Assembly: GCF_023151555.2 (NCBI RefSeq)
Contig: NZ_CP100425.1
Location: forward strand, 868,001-932,000
DNA length: 64,000 nucleotides
From: Photobacterium sp. CCB-ST2H9
GTDB taxonomy: Bacteria; Pseudomonadota; Gammaproteobacteria; Enterobacterales; Vibrionaceae
Reading direction: 5' to 3'
The position numbers and the translations under genes are program-made. Every line of letters starts with the position of its first letter. Within the stretch, counting starts at the first letter, position 1. Below are positions 55,438-64,000 of the stretch, one piece after another. Under the pieces are notes generated by a model. The model saw only the letters and a list, made by a program, of their open reading frames with translations, did no database searches and was not told the DNA's origin.

Positions 55438-56217
55438 GTGGTAGTCTGGAGTATTGCCAATCAGAAAGGCGGTGTGGGTAAAACCACGACAACTGTCAGT
55501 CTGGCGGGCTTGTTAAGTGAGCGGAACAAACGGGTGCTACTGGTGGATACCGATCCGCACTCGTCTCTGACCACTTACTTTAATTTTGATGCTGATCGTC
55601 TTGATGCCAGCCTGTTTGACCTATTCCAGCTGTCGACCATCAACCGTGATACAGTCAAACCTATGGTACTGGAGACCCGGTATAAGCACATTCATCTGCT
55701 GCCGGCCCATATGTCACTGGCAACACTGGATCGGGTGATGGGGACCCGAAGCGGGATGGGACTGATCCTGAAAAAGGCGCTGCAATGCCTGAATGAAGAG
55801 TATGACTATGTGCTGATTGACTGTCCGCCCATTCTTGGGGTGATGATGGTCAATGCGCTGGCGGCCAGCGATCGCATCCTTATCCCGGTACAAACGGAGT
55901 TCCTGGCCATGAAAGGTCTGGAACGTATGATGCGAACACTGCAGATCATGCAAAAGTCCCGTCCGAGTGATTTCAAAGTCACCATTGTGCCGACCATGTA
56001 TGACAAGCGGACCCGGGCGTCGCTTGAGACCCTGCAGGAACTGAAAGTGCGCTACGCCAATCAGGTCTGGGCCTCGGCGGTGCCGATTGATACCAAGTTC
56101 CGTGATGCCAGTATCAAGCACATGCCACCGTCTTTGTATGCACGCGGTTCACGTGGCGTCTATGCCTATAAAACACTTTTGAATTACCTGGAGCGGCTTC
56201 GTCAAGATGAACGATAA
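55438..56217 (+). CDS. parC: ParA-type ATPase for polar chemotaxis arrays (ParC of Vibrio)
   Basis: 259 residues. Deviant Walker A is KGGVGKT (residues 10-16), followed by 'VLLVDTDPHSSLTTYF' and 'YVLIDCPPILGVMMVNALAA'. In vibrios this ParA-like protein between cheB and parP places and segregates chemotaxis arrays at the old pole, with the hub protein HubP. It is not topoisomerase IV subunit ParC, which shares the symbol. GTG start at 55438; overlaps parP by eleven bases. Confidence 0.93.
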   Translation: MVVWSIANQKGGVGKTTTTVSLAGLLSERNKRVLLVDTDPHSSLTTYFNFDADRLDASLFDLFQLSTINRDTVKPMVLETRYKHIHLLPAHMSLATLDRVMGTRSGMGLILKKALQCLNEEYDYVLIDCPPILGVMMVNALAASDRILIPVQTEFLAMKGLERMMRTLQIMQKSRPSDFKVTIVPTMYDKRTRASLETLQELKVRYANQVWASAVPIDTKFRDASIKHMPPSLYARGSRGVYAYKTLLNYLERLRQDER

Positions 56218-57769
56218 CTTCAAGCTGTCCAGTGAACAGGCACTCGATGATTATTTTTTCGGGCTGCTGGATGATTCCCAGCAGCCTGATGACGTATTGA
56301 CAGACCCGGATTCTGCGGAGCTGGCAGCCCCGGCGCATCAGGAGAGTGAAGATGCCACGCCTGATGATGCACCTCAAATGGTTTCTGAGCTGGCAACAGA
56401 GCCGGTTCACGAAGAGCCGCAGGAAGAGCTTCAAGCAGAGCTTCAGGAAGAGGAGCCGGTTGAAGTACTGGCGGATATGGCTGCACAAACCGCAGTTCAT
56501 CAGCCCTTTGATTTCAACTTGCTGGATGAATCTGCCGATTCAGAGGGTTCGCTGACCGCTGTCGGGGCTGAACCGCCGTCTTTGCGGGCGATGGCGACAC
56601 CTATTCCATCACCCGTACCGGCGTCATCTCTATCCGGTATTGCGGATGAGGAACCGGAGCTCCGTGTTCCTGAGGTCAGGTTCACACCGCCTCGCAGTAA
56701 GGCTGACTTAGACCAGTTACAGCGTTTGCTGGATCAGATGTCAGCCATGCAGGCACAGGTGATCTCCGAGAGTGAAGCCTGGGTGGCAGATCAGCATCAG
56801 CTGGCGGCACTGGAACTGCAGGACGATGCAGAGCCGGTTGAAACCGGACTGAATGCACCCGGTTGGTTTGAAGACAGTGAAATGCTGCAGGAATCGGCTC
56901 AGGAAGCGTTCCAAACGTCAATTACGGAAACGGTTGAAGATATTTTTCCGGAGCCCTTACCGGAACCAGCTTCGCTCATATTTCAGGAGCCGGAGCCTGC
57001 GATTGCGCCTTATGCAGAGCCGGAAGATGATTTTTGGCTGATGCAGACCCTGCCGAAAGTGGCAGAGGCCCCATCCGTGACCGAACCGGAAGTTTCGCGC
57101 CCGGTTATGGAAACCAGCTCTCAGCCTGAAGAGGAAATAGTTGTCACTTCTGCTGAGACGGACATCCTTAATGATGTGGCCGTCGAAGAACTATCTGTTC
57201 CGGAAGAAACTCAGGTGACTGCGCCGGATTTTGAGCCGGTCCCGGAAACGACGGCAGAGCCTGAACCTGAATTGACCTCAGAACCACCGCCGCCGTCCTG
57301 GGAATTGCCGGCATCCAGTGGTCAGTCTGAGTTTCAGGCATTGTTTTTCTCCGTGAATGGCGTGACGTTCGCGGTGTCACTGACAGAACTGGGCGGAATT
57401 CATCAATTAGGTGAATTGAGTCACCTGATTGGTCGCCCGAGCTGGTATATGGGGTTGCAGTCTGAGCAGCACCGTAAGTTGGATGTGGTCGACACAGCAC
57501 GCTGGGTCATGCCTGAATCCATACACAACGATGACCACCGGGAAAACTACCGGTATGTGGTGATGTTGGGTGAAAGTAAATGGGGGCTGGCCTGTGATCA
57601 ACTTCACGGAACAGAAACCCTGACAAAACATAGTGTTCGCTGGCGTGAAAAGGCAGGCAAACGGCCCTGGCTGGCGGGTATGGTGAAAGAGAAAATGTGT
57701 GCTTTAATTCATGTCAACGAACTCATTTCTATGCTGAAAGCGGGTTTAGACGTGAACAGTATTGTGTGA
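56207..57769 (+). CDS. parP: ParP, CheW-domain array-localisation protein
   Basis: 520 residues. Residues 1-370 are an acidic, Pro/Glu-rich region with no clear fold. Residues about 375-515 form a CheW-like (AIF) domain: 'QALFFSVNGVTFAVSLTELGGIHQLGELSHLIGRPSWYMGLQSEQHRKLDVVDTARWVM'. In V. parahaemolyticus and V. cholerae ParP couples CheA and receptors to ParC and stabilises the polar array. Place and domain order agree. Short repeats such as PEPLPEPA and EPEPAI occur in the linker. Confidence 0.9.
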   Translation: MNDNFKLSSEQALDDYFFGLLDDSQQPDDVLTDPDSAELAAPAHQESEDATPDDAPQMVSELATEPVHEEPQEELQAELQEEEPVEVLADMAAQTAVHQPFDFNLLDESADSEGSLTAVGAEPPSLRAMATPIPSPVPASSLSGIADEEPELRVPEVRFTPPRSKADLDQLQRLLDQMSAMQAQVISESEAWVADQHQLAALELQDDAEPVETGLNAPGWFEDSEMLQESAQEAFQTSITETVEDIFPEPLPEPASLIFQEPEPAIAPYAEPEDDFWLMQTLPKVAEAPSVTEPEVSRPVMETSSQPEEEIVVTSAETDILNDVAVEELSVPEETQVTAPDFEPVPETTAEPEPELTSEPPPPSWELPASSGQSEFQALFFSVNGVTFAVSLTELGGIHQLGELSHLIGRPSWYMGLQSEQHRKLDVVDTARWVMPESIHNDDHRENYRYVVMLGESKWGLACDQLHGTETLTKHSVRWREKAGKRPWLAGMVKEKMCALIHVNELISMLKAGLDVNSIV

Positions 57770-57791
57770 CAAAGGCCGGAGAGGAAACAGC

Positions 57792-58286
57792 ATGTCGCAG
57801 GTAAATGTTGCCGAAATTCAAAAAGAAGACAGTCACGACCAGGTATTACAGTGGGTCACTTTCCAGCTGGAAGAAGAAACCTACGGTATTAATGTAATGC
57901 AGGTCCGTGAAGTTCTGCGTTACACCGAAATTGCACCAGTTCCGGGCGCTCCGGATTATGTGCTGGGTATTATCAACCTGCGCGGCAATGTCGTGACAGT
58001 AATTGATACCCGTGCCCGTTTCGGCCTGACACCAGGAGATATTTCGGATAATACCCGGATCGTGATCATTGAAGCTGAAAAACAGGTCATTGGTATTCTG
58101 GTCGACAGTGTTGCGGAAGTGGTTTACCTGCGCAGCTCTGAAATTGACAGCACACCAAGCGTGGGAACTGATGAAAGCGCCAAGTTTATTCAGGGCGTCA
58201 GCAACCGAGATGACCAATTACTGATTCTGGTTGATTTGAATAAGCTCCTGTCTGATGAAGAATGGGATGAGATGGCGTACCTGTGA
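57792..58286 (+). CDS. cheW: Chemotaxis coupling protein CheW
   Basis: 164 residues, a single CheW domain: 'QWVTFQLEEETYGINVMQVREVLRYTEIAPVPGAPDYVLGIINLRGNVVTVIDTRARFGL'. It links receptors to CheA. The frame can be read from 57762, but ATG 57792 (MSQVNVAEIQ) has GGAGAGG upstream. The stop overlaps the start of the next gene. Confidence 0.97.
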   Translation: MSQVNVAEIQKEDSHDQVLQWVTFQLEEETYGINVMQVREVLRYTEIAPVPGAPDYVLGIINLRGNVVTVIDTRARFGLTPGDISDNTRIVIIEAEKQVIGILVDSVAEVVYLRSSEIDSTPSVGTDESAKFIQGVSNRDDQLLILVDLNKLLSDEEWDEMAYL

Positions 58287-58717
58287 TGCCAGAACTGTTG
58301 CTTAAATGGCTGCCGCTGGCTGTTTCTTTGCTGGCGGTTGTAATTGCTGTTGTGCTGGTCAAGCGTGAACGAAAAGCACGTCAGGAACTTGAATCAAAGT
58401 TTTCTGCGGCTGAATTGTTACTGAAAACAGCCAGACAGCAGCAAGAAAGCTTAACCAAACAGTTCCATGAACTGCGTGCCGGCGCAATCGCCATGAGCAA
58501 TAAAATGGCTGATCTGGCACGTCAGCAGGATGAATTGTCTGAACGTCAGGGAGAAATGGCCATGCAGGATCCTGAGGGCCGTTTGTACAGTCGCGCCAGT
58601 AAAATGGTTGAGCTGGGGGCTGACGTGAATGAGCTCATGGAAGAATGTGATCTGCCAAAGGCTGAAGCTGAGTTGTTACTTCGCTTACAGCAACGCATGA
58701 GTAAGCGCCGTCGTTAA
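58286..58717 (+). CDS. DUF2802 membrane-anchored coiled-coil protein
   Basis: 143 residues. One membrane segment at the N-terminus (residues about 3-24, 'ELLLKWLPLAVSLLAVVIAVVLV') is followed by a long cytoplasmic coiled coil and a C-terminal 'VELGADVNELMEECDLPKAEAELLLRLQQR', a helix-turn-helix-like end typical of DUF2802. Such genes stand after cheW in many polar-flagellated gammaproteobacteria, but I know no assigned function. It overlaps cheW and so is expressed with it. A role near the polar chemotaxis or flagellar complex is an inference from place only. Confidence 0.85.
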   Translation: MPELLLKWLPLAVSLLAVVIAVVLVKRERKARQELESKFSAAELLLKTARQQQESLTKQFHELRAGAIAMSNKMADLARQQDELSERQGEMAMQDPEGRLYSRASKMVELGADVNELMEECDLPKAEAELLLRLQQRMSKRRR

Positions 58718-58738
58718 ACAGGCATCCCGGATGCCTGT
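58718..58738. terminator. Hairpin between convergent genes
   Basis: ACAGGCAT pairs with ATGCCTGT around a short GC loop, two bases after the DUF2802 stop. It has no T-run on either side, so termination here may be weak. Confidence 0.45.
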
Positions 58739-58750
58739 CACTTCCGAGCT

Positions 58751-59050
58751 TCATGCTGTTTCATTCACAGGTTGATACCCTTCCCATCCGGGAGGGGTTT
58801 TTCCGTTCAGGACCCAGGAAAACGCAATCAGTTCTGCAATTACCACAAAGAGGGCCGGTGGAATATCATCGCCCACCTCCAGTCGGTTCAGATACTCGGC
58901 CAGTACCGGATCCTGATGAATTAAGCCGCCTTGAGCTTTCACCTGCTCAATAATTTCTTTTGCCCAGTCATCATAGCCTTTGGCAGCAACGTAAGGCGTT
59001 TCATAGCCGTCGTAACTTAACGCGATGGCGCTGTTTTGTTTTTTATTCAT
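58751..59050 (-). CDS. Stand-alone FlhB C-terminal-domain-like protein (FhlB type)
   Basis: 99 residues from ATG 59050; an upstream in-frame ATG at 59071 lies inside the preceding gene. It matches the cytoplasmic switch domain of FlhB after the cleavage site: 'AIALSYDGYETPYVAAKGYDDWAKEIIEQVKAQGGLIHQDPVLAEYLNRLEVGDDIPPALFVVIAELIAFSWVL'. The cleavage tetrapeptide itself is absent and there is no membrane part. Similar small proteins (YlqH of Bacillus, FhlB of proteobacteria) can partly stand in for the FlhB tail. The start overlaps the stop of the FliK-like gene by four bases, so the two form a coupled pair. Confidence 0.85.
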   Translation of the reverse strand: MNKKQNSAIALSYDGYETPYVAAKGYDDWAKEIIEQVKAQGGLIHQDPVLAEYLNRLEVGDDIPPALFVVIAELIAFSWVLNGKTPPGWEGYQPVNETA

Positions 59051-59898
59051 ACGCTTATCCTGATGCCGCATTGCGGGGCCATGATCGGGTCGTTGTCCTC
59101 AGCAACCGGAGTGAGTCGGAAAGAGACCGCTTCGCATTTGATTTCCAGAGCTTTGAGGCGACGGGTCAGCTGAGGTGATAAAGATTCCGCGTGTTGCAAA
59201 ACTGCAGGTTGGGCACTGTCAAAGCTCAGGCTGAGTTTCTCATCCTGCCAGATAGCCGTTGCCTGCAGGCTGTCCTGTTCGCCAACGGGCAAGCCCAGCG
59301 TGACGACCCAACTGCGGCCCGGGCGCTTTTTGGTAGTTTTTGACTGCGTGTCTCTGGATTGCACACTGAGCCGGATCTCACGCCCGTTTGCCTGAGGCAG
59401 ATGGAGAATAAAGGGGGTGTTTTCATCGCGTCCGACCGGATTACCGGCAATTCTCTGCTCGGCAGCCAGGCGGATCAGTGCTTTGAGCTCACTCTGGACG
59501 TTGTCCGGCAAGCTGGCCAGCAGTTTCGCCAGCGGGCTGTCCGGCTGAGATAACTGGGTCACCAGCGCCTTCAGGCTGTCTTTGCCGGCTCCCTGCTGCA
59601 GCCACCGGACAATCTCTGCCGGAGACTGAGGCAGCACTAACTGCGTCAGCCATTGTGCAACCGGGGACCCCTGTGTGCTGAGGTTCGGGGGGAGATGGCC
59701 GAATAATCGTTGCAACACTTGAAGTTGTGTTAACAAGTGTGAAAGTTGGCTGATCTGATTCCCGGATTGGAATAAAGTCGCACCGGTCTGCTGGGGCGAG
59801 GCCGTCTGGGTTACGGTCCCGGTTGCCTGAGATTCTGCTGCCCGCGACGTATTGTTGATGGCTGTCTGATAAGCCGAAGTTTGAGATATAGAGGTCAC
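59047..59898 (-). CDS. Second FliK-like hook-length control protein
   Basis: 283 residues from a GTG at 59898 with AAGG upstream. The first 45 residues are Thr/Ser/Gln-rich; the middle 'SPLAKLLASLPDNVQSELKALIRLAAEQR' is helical. The last 110 residues resemble the C-terminal switch domain of FliK in outline, but the clear FliK motif of the main copy (38459-39913) is not obvious. The assignment rests on general likeness and on its coupling to an FlhB-tail gene, the usual FliK partner. It is divergent from ccmA. No sigma54 or sigma28 site is visible upstream. Confidence 0.6.
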   Translation of the reverse strand: MTSISQTSAYQTAINNTSRAAESQATGTVTQTASPQQTGATLFQSGNQISQLSHLLTQLQVLQRLFGHLPPNLSTQGSPVAQWLTQLVLPQSPAEIVRWLQQGAGKDSLKALVTQLSQPDSPLAKLLASLPDNVQSELKALIRLAAEQRIAGNPVGRDENTPFILHLPQANGREIRLSVQSRDTQSKTTKKRPGRSWVVTLGLPVGEQDSLQATAIWQDEKLSLSFDSAQPAVLQHAESLSPQLTRRLKALEIKCEAVSFRLTPVAEDNDPIMAPQCGIRISV

Positions 59899-60006
59899 AT
59901 TTACTTACCTTGCTACCGGATTGATAACAGCCTGAAACTAACAAAGATATTCGTCGCTGTGATATTATCCGGGGATGATTTAACACACTCAGGATGACGC
60001 ATCACT

Positions 60007-60663
60007 ATGTTGTCAGTGAACGGATTGAGCTGTACCCGCGATGAACGTGTGCTGTTCGATGATCTTCATTTTTCTGTCACTCCCGGCGAACTGGTTCAGA
60101 TTGAAGGTCGCAACGGTGCAGGGAAAACCACGTTGTTACGCATTATCGCCGGACTGGGACAGCCGGATGCCGGTGACGTTTACTGGCACGATAACAAGAT
60201 AGTCCATGTCCGTGAAGAGTATCATAGCCAGATGTTGTTTTTGGGACATCAAACTGGGGTGAAGCGCGAATTAACGGCTTACGAAAACCTGGCTTTTTTC
60301 CAGGCAATGCATGAGCTCCGTCACAACGAGGCACTGACGGGGCAGGCTAAAGTGCAGGGTGAGGATGCGATCTGGCAAGCGCTGGCGCATGTCGGTCTGG
60401 CGGGCCGTGAAGATGTGCCTGCGGGTCAGCTGTCTGCAGGTCAGCAACGACGAGTGGCGCTGGCAAGGCTCTGGCTGAGTAATCATCCATTGTGGATTCT
60501 GGATGAGCCCCTGACCGCGATTGATAAACATGGAGTAAAAGTGCTGGAACAGCTGTTTGTGTCCCATACTGAACGTGGGGGTACTGTACTGCTGACCACG
60601 CATCAGGATATGTTTTCCTCGCAGGATCGTCTGCGCAAAATTACCTTGGGGCAGGCGCTGTAG
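60007..60663 (+). CDS. ccmA: Haem exporter ATPase CcmA
   Basis: 218 residues, ABC ATPase. Walker A is 'GRNGAGKTT', the signature 'LSAGQQRR' and Walker B 'LWILDEP'; 'TTHQDM' is the H-loop. With CcmB, CcmC and CcmD it forms the complex that releases haem-loaded CcmE in cytochrome c maturation system I. First gene of the ccm operon; ccmB begins directly after its stop codon. Confidence 0.96.
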   Translation: MLSVNGLSCTRDERVLFDDLHFSVTPGELVQIEGRNGAGKTTLLRIIAGLGQPDAGDVYWHDNKIVHVREEYHSQMLFLGHQTGVKRELTAYENLAFFQAMHELRHNEALTGQAKVQGEDAIWQALAHVGLAGREDVPAGQLSAGQQRRVALARLWLSNHPLWILDEPLTAIDKHGVKVLEQLFVSHTERGGTVLLTTHQDMFSSQDRLRKITLGQAL

Positions 60664-60664
60664 A

Positions 60665-61333
60665 ATGTTGTCTTCGATGTATCAGGTCATCCGGCGAGAA
60701 TTGCTGATCGCTTTTCGTCGTCAGGCAGATGTGTTTAACCCGCTGTGGTTTTTTATTATTGTCATCACGCTGTTTCCGCTGGGGATCGGGCCTGAGCCGA
60801 ACCTGTTAGCACGAATTGCGCCCGGCATTATTTGGGTGGCTGCTTTGCTGGCTGCACTGCTGTCGCTGGAGCGCTTATTCCGTGATGATTTTGTTGATGG
60901 ATCCCTGGAGCAAATGATGCTCATGCCAACGCCTTTACCTGTCCTGGCGCTGGCAAAAGTGATTGCTCACTGGGTGCTGACCGGCTTGCCATTGTTATTA
61001 ATCAGTCCCTTGTTGGCAATTTTATTGTCGCTGGACTGGTCTACTTGGCTGGCTGTGGTCCTGACGCTGCTGATCGGCACGCCGACCCTGAGTTTTCTGG
61101 GGGCGATAGGGGTTGCACTCACGGTTGGATTACGCAAAGGTGGGGTATTATTGAGCTTGCTCATCCTGCCGTTATTCATTCCCGTGCTAATCTTTGCGAC
61201 CTCAGCAATAGAAGCCGCGTCTTTGGGAATGGGCTATCAGGGGCAGCTGGCCCTGATGGGCGCGATGCTGGCAGGTGCGGCGACACTGGCGCCATTTGCC
61301 ATCGCAGCTTCGCTGCGGGTTAGTGTGAACTGA
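60665..61333 (+). CDS. ccmB: Haem exporter membrane protein CcmB
   Basis: 222 residues with six membrane segments. 'RRELLIAFRRQADVFNPLWFFIIVITLFPLGIGPEPNLLARIAPGIIWVAALLAALLSLERLF' is the CcmB signature. It is the membrane partner of CcmA. Start one base after the ccmA stop. Confidence 0.96.
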   Translation: MLSSMYQVIRRELLIAFRRQADVFNPLWFFIIVITLFPLGIGPEPNLLARIAPGIIWVAALLAALLSLERLFRDDFVDGSLEQMMLMPTPLPVLALAKVIAHWVLTGLPLLLISPLLAILLSLDWSTWLAVVLTLLIGTPTLSFLGAIGVALTVGLRKGGVLLSLLILPLFIPVLIFATSAIEAASLGMGYQGQLALMGAMLAGAATLAPFAIAASLRVSVN

Positions 61334-61382
61334 CCAGAAAAGCTTGGAAGCAATAATTATTATCATCATAGAGTATTGAAAG

Positions 61383-62114
61383 ATGTGGAAGTGGTTACAT
61401 CCCTACGCTAAAGCTGAAAAATGCTACCAACTGTGCGGCACTCTGCTGCCCTGGTTTGCAGTCTTGTCTTTACTCAGCCTGACGATCGGTTCGATCTGGG
61501 GGCTGGCTTTTGCACCTGCTGATTACCAGCAGGGCGACAGTTTCCGGATTATTTACCTGCACGTCCCGGCAGCTATCTGGTCGATGGGCGCTTATCTCTG
61601 GATGGCTGTTGCTGCCTTTATCGGGCTGGTCTGGCAGGTTCGTCTGTCTGATATGGCTGCTGCAGCGATGGCACCGATTGGCGCTGTTTTCACATTTATT
61701 GCACTGGTGACCGGCGCCATCTGGGGTAAACCGATGTGGGGCGCCTGGTGGGTCTGGGATGCCAGGCTGACCTCTGAACTGATTCTGCTGTTTTTGTTCC
61801 TGGGCGTCATTGCGCTTTATAACGCCTTTGATGATCAGAAAACGGCGGCGAAAGCGGCGGGGATTCTGGCCATCGTCGGGGTGATTAATCTGCCGATTAT
61901 TCATTTCTCAGTGGAGTGGTGGAATACCCTGCATCAGGGCGCGACCATTACAAAGTTTGCCAAGCCCTCCATTGACAGTCGTATGCTATGGCCTCTGCTG
62001 CTGAATATTGTCGGTTTTGCCTGTTTCTTTGGCGCAGTGACACTGATTCGCCTGCGAAATGAAATTTTGCTCAGGGAAAGCCACCGTCCCTGGGTACGCC
62101 AGTTGATGCAGTGA
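61383..62114 (+). CDS. ccmC: Haem-handling membrane protein CcmC
   Basis: 243 residues, six membrane segments. The tryptophan-rich motif is 'GKPMWGAWWVWDARLTSELILLFLFLG', and the two periplasmic haem-ligand histidines lie in 'IIYLHVPAAIWSMGAY' and 'SVEWWNTLHQGATI'. It loads haem onto CcmE. In the ccm operon with a 49-base gap after ccmB. Confidence 0.97.
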   Translation: MWKWLHPYAKAEKCYQLCGTLLPWFAVLSLLSLTIGSIWGLAFAPADYQQGDSFRIIYLHVPAAIWSMGAYLWMAVAAFIGLVWQVRLSDMAAAAMAPIGAVFTFIALVTGAIWGKPMWGAWWVWDARLTSELILLFLFLGVIALYNAFDDQKTAAKAAGILAIVGVINLPIIHFSVEWWNTLHQGATITKFAKPSIDSRMLWPLLLNIVGFACFFGAVTLIRLRNEILLRESHRPWVRQLMQ

Positions 62115-62121
62115 GGTGAGT

Positions 62122-62328
62122 ATGCATTTTGAATCCATCCGTGAATTTTTTGCTATGGGCGGGTATGCCGGATATGTCTGGACAGCTTATGGTATTTCTG
62201 CTTTATCTCTGCTGATTCTGCTCTGGCGCAGTGTCAGCCAAAGTCGTCATCTGGCAGCTGAAATCAAAAATAAAATAGCCCGTGAGCACCGCATTAAAGC
62301 TGCTGAGAAGCTGGAGAATACGCTATGA
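62122..62328 (+). CDS. ccmD: Haem exporter small protein CcmD
   Basis: 68 residues, one membrane segment ('[25 protein letters not shown]') and a basic C-terminal helix, the usual CcmD layout. It is required for release of holo-CcmE from CcmC. GTG 62116 two codons upstream is in frame, but GAGG (62113-62116) favours ATG 62122. The stop overlaps ccmE by four bases. Confidence 0.9.
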   Translation: MHFESIREFFAMGGYAGYVWTAYGISALSLLILLWRSVSQSRHLAAEIKNKIAREHRIKAAEKLENTL

Positions 62329-62810
62329 ACCCAAGACGTAAAAAACGCCTGACTGTTGTCATTGCCCTGCTCGCTGGACTGGGTGTGACGGTTGGCCTGG
62401 TTCTGTATGCCATGAACCAGAATATGGATTTGTTTTACACGCCAACTGAACTGGTGCAGGGTAAGTCGGATGGGACAAAGCCTGAAGTGGGTCAGCGTCT
62501 GCGCATTGGTGGCATGGTGGTCAAAGGTTCGGTTTCGCGTGACCCGAGCTCACTGCAGGTCAGCTTTCGGGTAGCTGATGTCGGTCCTGAAGTGACTGTC
62601 CGTTATGACGGTATTCTGCCTGATCTGTTCCGTGAAGGGCAGGGCATTGTTGCTCAGGGTGTTCTGGTGGATGCAACGACGGTAGAGGCCCATGAAGTGC
62701 TGGCGAAGCATGATGAGGAATACATGCCGCCGGAAGTTGCGGAAGCCATGCAGAAAAACCACAAGCCGCTGGAATACACCGACCAACAAAAACAAGGTAG
62801 TGTGCAATGA
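62325..62810 (+). CDS. ccmE: Haem chaperone CcmE
   Basis: 161 residues. An N-terminal membrane anchor ('[23 protein letters not shown]') precedes a periplasmic OB-fold domain; the covalent haem-binding histidine is in '[14 protein letters not shown]' and the Tyr ligand follows in the same motif. It carries haem from CcmC to CcmF. The stop overlaps ccmF by four bases. Confidence 0.97.
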   Translation: MNPRRKKRLTVVIALLAGLGVTVGLVLYAMNQNMDLFYTPTELVQGKSDGTKPEVGQRLRIGGMVVKGSVSRDPSSLQVSFRVADVGPEVTVRYDGILPDLFREGQGIVAQGVLVDATTVEAHEVLAKHDEEYMPPEVAEAMQKNHKPLEYTDQQKQGSVQ

Positions 62811-64000
62811 TTGCAGAGTTAGGGCAGTTCAGCCTGATCCTGGCGCTGGGGTTATCGCTCCTGGTCAGCTTTTATCCTTTATACGGTGCTCATCAGGGAA
62901 ATCCGGTACTGATGCGTCTGGCAAGGCCTCTGACTTACGGCGTCTTTGTGATGTTGCTGTTGTCATTTGTTTTACTGGCCTGGGCCTTTTACAGCAACGA
63001 CTTTACGCTGACATATGTGGCCAGCAACTCCAACAGTAATCTGCCCTGGTACTATCGGATTACGGCAGTATGGGGAGCGCATGAAGGCTCTCTTCTGCTG
63101 TGGGTGCTGATTCAGGCGACCTGGGCGGCCGCAGTTGCAACATTCAGCCGCGGGATGCCGCAGGAATCTGTGGCCCGGGTGCTTGCCGTCATGGGGATGA
63201 TTTCCGTCGGTTTCCTGCTGTTTATTATTCTGACCTCCAATCCTTTCCTCCGTACCCTGCCTTATTTCCCGGTAGATGGCCGTGATCTGAACCCGCTGCT
63301 TCAGGACCCGGGGCTGATTATTCACCCGCCGATGCTGTATATGGGTTACGTGGGTTTCTCGGTCGCTTTTGCATTTGCAATTGCTTCACTGATGACCGGA
63401 CGACTGGATACGGCCTGGGCTCGCTGGTCGCGTCCCTGGACAATTGCCGCCTGGTCGTTTCTGACTTTGGGAATCGCGCTGGGTTCCTGGTGGGCTTATT
63501 ATGAGCTCGGCTGGGGCGGCTGGTGGTTCTGGGATCCGGTTGAAAACGCATCTTTCATGCCATGGCTGGCCGGGACAGCGTTGATGCACTCACTGGCAGT
63601 CACGGAGAAACGGGGAACCTTTAAAGCCTGGACGGTCCTGCTGGCGATTTCGGCTTTTTCACTGAGTCTGCTCGGTACTTTTCTGGTTCGCTCCGGTGTT
63701 CTGGTTTCCGTACATGCGTTTGCTTCTGACCCGGCACGCGGGATGTTTATTCTGGGCTTCCTGGTTGTCGTGATTGGCGGATCCCTGTTGCTGTACGCGT
63801 TGCGTGGTGCGAAGATCCGTTCCCACGGCAGCTTCAGCTTGTTCTCACGCGAGAATTTCCTGCTGGCAAACAACCTGTTGCTGGTCACGGGGTTACTGGT
63901 GGTCCTGATTGGGACATTGCTGCCGTTGGTGCACAAGCAAATCGGGTTGGGTTCTGTCTCGATTGGTGTACCGTTCTTCAACACACTGTTTACCTGGCTG
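62807..64000 (+). CDS. ccmF: Cytochrome c haem lyase subunit CcmF, 3' end cut by window
   Basis: The first 398 residues are present and the frame is open to the last base. Many membrane segments are visible, with the haem-handling Trp-rich motif '[27 protein letters not shown]' and conserved histidines in '[14 protein letters not shown]' and '[17 protein letters not shown]'. CcmF with CcmH joins haem to apocytochrome c. Full family length is about 640-660 residues, so roughly 250 are outside. The remaining ccm genes (ccmG, ccmH) should follow. Confidence 0.97.
   Translation, partial: MIAELGQFSLILALGLSLLVSFYPLYGAHQGNPVLMRLARPLTYGVFVMLLLSFVLLAWAFYSNDFTLTYVASNSNSNLPWYYRITAVWGAHEGSLLLWVLIQATWAAAVATFSRGMPQESVARVLAVMGMISVGFLLFIILTSNPFLRTLPYFPVDGRDLNPLLQDPGLIIHPPMLYMGYVGFSVAFAFAIASLMTGRLDTAWARWSRPWTIAAWSFLTLGIALGSWWAYYELGWGGWWFWDPVENASFMPWLAGTALMHSLAVTEKRGTFKAWTVLLAISAFSLSLLGTFLVRSGVLVSVHAFASDPARGMFILGFLVVVIGGSLLLYALRGAKIRSHGSFSLFSRENFLLANNLLLVTGLLVVLIGTLLPLVHKQIGLGSVSIGVPFFNTLFTWL

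Noticed and set aside
1..64000. CRISPR arrays, insertion sequences, prophage or toxin-antitoxin genes
   Set aside because: No regular spaced repeats, transposase, integrase or phage genes were seen on either strand; gene content is core throughout.

Overview
The window is a chromosomal segment of a gammaproteobacterium, almost certainly a member of the Vibrionaceae. The evidence is a polar-flagellum locus in Vibrio order: flgT/flgO/flgP next to flgN-flgM-flgA and cheV-cheR, flgB-L, two flagellin genes, flaG-fliD-flaI-fliS, the regulators flrA/flrB/flrC in place of flhDC, fliE-R-flhB, flhA-flhF-flhG-fliA, then cheY-Z-A-B-parC-parP-cheW running up to ccmABCDEF. Base composition looks close to half GC, richer than V. 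cholerae and compatible with the Photobacterium/Grimontia/Salinivibrio side of the family. The genus cannot be fixed by reading alone.

Layout. 1-4020: the end of an outer-membrane porin gene, a DUF2057 periplasmic protein, gltX, an unlisted-size (57 aa) secreted protein, and tRNA-Arg(CCU). 4030-7225: flgT (minus strand) divergent from flgO-flgP, then a UPF0126/TRIC-type channel gene. 7490-9220: flgA-flgM-flgN (minus) divergent from cheV-cheR. 11060-22590: rod, hook, rings and junction proteins flgBCDE / flgFGHIJ / flgKL, with one unrecognised secreted protein gene (18878-19285) between flgJ and flgK. 22770-28203: flagellins flaA and flaC, then flaG-fliD-flaI-fliS. 28430-32530: flrA, flrBC. 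32560-45403: fliEFGHIJ, fliKLMNOPQR, flhB (motor, switch, C ring and export gate). 45440-58717: flhA, flhF, flhG, fliA, then chemotaxis genes including the polar-localisation pair parC/parP. 58750-59898: a convergent pair, a free-standing FlhB-C-terminus-like protein and a second FliK-like protein. 60007-64000: cytochrome c maturation genes ccmA to ccmF (ccmF cut by the window end).

Regulation can be read from the DNA. Sequences fitting the sigma54 -24/-12 pattern (GG-N10-GC) lie before flgT, flgO, flgA, flgB, flgF, flgK, flaA, flrB, fliE, fliK and flhA. Sequences fitting sigma28 (TAAA-N15-GCCGATAA) lie before flgM, flgO and, in tandem, before flaC. This fits the known Vibrio hierarchy: FlrA with sigma54 turns on flrBC, the fliE operon and flhA-fliA; FlrC with sigma54 turns on basal body, hook and flaA; sigma28 (FliA), held by FlgM until FlgM is exported, turns on late genes. 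FlhF and FlhG set place and number of the flagellum, and ParC/ParP put the chemotaxis array at the same pole.

I see no mobile element, CRISPR array, prophage or broken gene. I do not find a clearly new multi-gene system. The least explained items are the two unrecognised small secreted proteins, the FliK-like/FlhB-tail pair, the triple repeat in CheA, the paired sigma28 promoters of flaC and the interlocked divergent promoters of flgT/flgO and flgA/cheV.
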